This document shows positions 63,991 through 64,000 of a stretch of 64,000 nt of DNA, in pieces. Below the pieces are notes generated by a model. The model ran no database searches, was not told where the DNA came from, and was given only the letters and a program-made list of their open reading frames with translations. The stretch comes from Stenotrophomonas maltophilia. GTDB taxonomy: Bacteria > Pseudomonadota > Gammaproteobacteria > Xanthomonadales > Xanthomonadaceae. The DNA is taken from the NCBI RefSeq assembly GCF_006970445.1, contig NZ_CP033877.1:4038750-4102749 (forward strand), read 5' to 3'. Made by a program: the position numbers and the translations under genes. How positions within the stretch are numbered: the stretch's first letter is position 1; every line of letters starts with the position of its first letter.

Positions 63991-64000
63991 CCGTGATCCC

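Overview
This is a high-GC gammaproteobacterial chromosome segment, most likely Stenotrophomonas (Lysobacteraceae/Xanthomonadaceae; S. maltophilia complex). The basis is the gene set (rhlB/trxA/rho, prmA-DUF3426-fis, accBC, groESL, ftsEX), the xanthomonad-like accessory genes, and many short palindromes starting with GTAG that look like the SMAG/GTAG REP elements known from S. maltophilia. The species call is an inference from remembered sequence style, not from a database search. I see no rRNA, tRNA, CRISPR array, insertion sequence or prophage; the only phage-flavoured gene is a lone KilA-N gene at 60.8 kb.

Layout. 0-5.5 kb: a MarR regulator cut by the window edge, an OmpR/EnvZ-type two-component pair, an exported aspartyl protease, a clearly broken serine hydrolase gene and a DUF6445/2OG-oxygenase-like gene. 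5.6-7.8 kb: groES-groEL with a sigma-32-type promoter and a half-conserved CIRCE. 8.0-13.2 kb: a secreted endonuclease I-family nuclease, then cutA-dsbD-tlpA overlapping by 4 nt each (periplasmic thiol reduction). 13.15-13.87 kb: a dense gene-free cluster of palindromes, including two compound palindromes that share a core but not their arms. 13.9-19.0 kb: a PepSY-flavodoxin-FAD reductase behind a Fur-box-like site, and a methyl-accepting chemotaxis protein. 19.2-29.5 kb: small metabolic and regulatory genes (arylamine N-acetyltransferase, VOC protein, solute-binding-like protein, LysR, alkaline phosphatase lipoprotein, S11 carboxypeptidase, quinone reductase-TetR, PEP mutase-like enzyme, DOPA-dioxygenase-like protein). 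29.9-36.5 kb: aroQ-lprI-like, accB-accC, two hypothetical genes, prmA-DUF3426-fis.

36.7-42.5 kb holds a six-gene lipid operon on the minus strand resembling E. coli ynbABCD: CDP-alcohol phosphotransferase, hydrolase/methyltransferase fusion, PAP2/dual-specificity phosphatase fusion, small membrane protein, acyltransferase and CdsA-like cytidylyltransferase. Together they could make a complete private phospholipid route with an unknown product. 42.7-46.5 kb: purH, a lipoprotein and purD. 46.6-51.4 kb: an antitoxin-like remnant, rpoH (with a CIRCE-like palindrome over a sigma-E-like promoter), and ftsE-ftsX-dual receiver-ung. 51.5-56.1 kb: rhlB divergent from trxA and rho, the latter with a long disordered N-terminus. 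56.3-61.6 kb: a diguanylate cyclase, a TonB-domain protein, aceK and the KilA-N gene between two REP-type hairpins. 61.66-63.99 kb: a four-gene operon of a hypothetical protein, an MglA-like small GTPase and two roadblock/LC7 proteins.

Most interesting: the CIRCE-like element on rpoH together with that on groES, the compound palindromes at 13.2-13.7 kb, the ynb-like lipid operon, and the GTPase/roadblock operon. All functional calls are from reading the sequence; none was checked by alignment.
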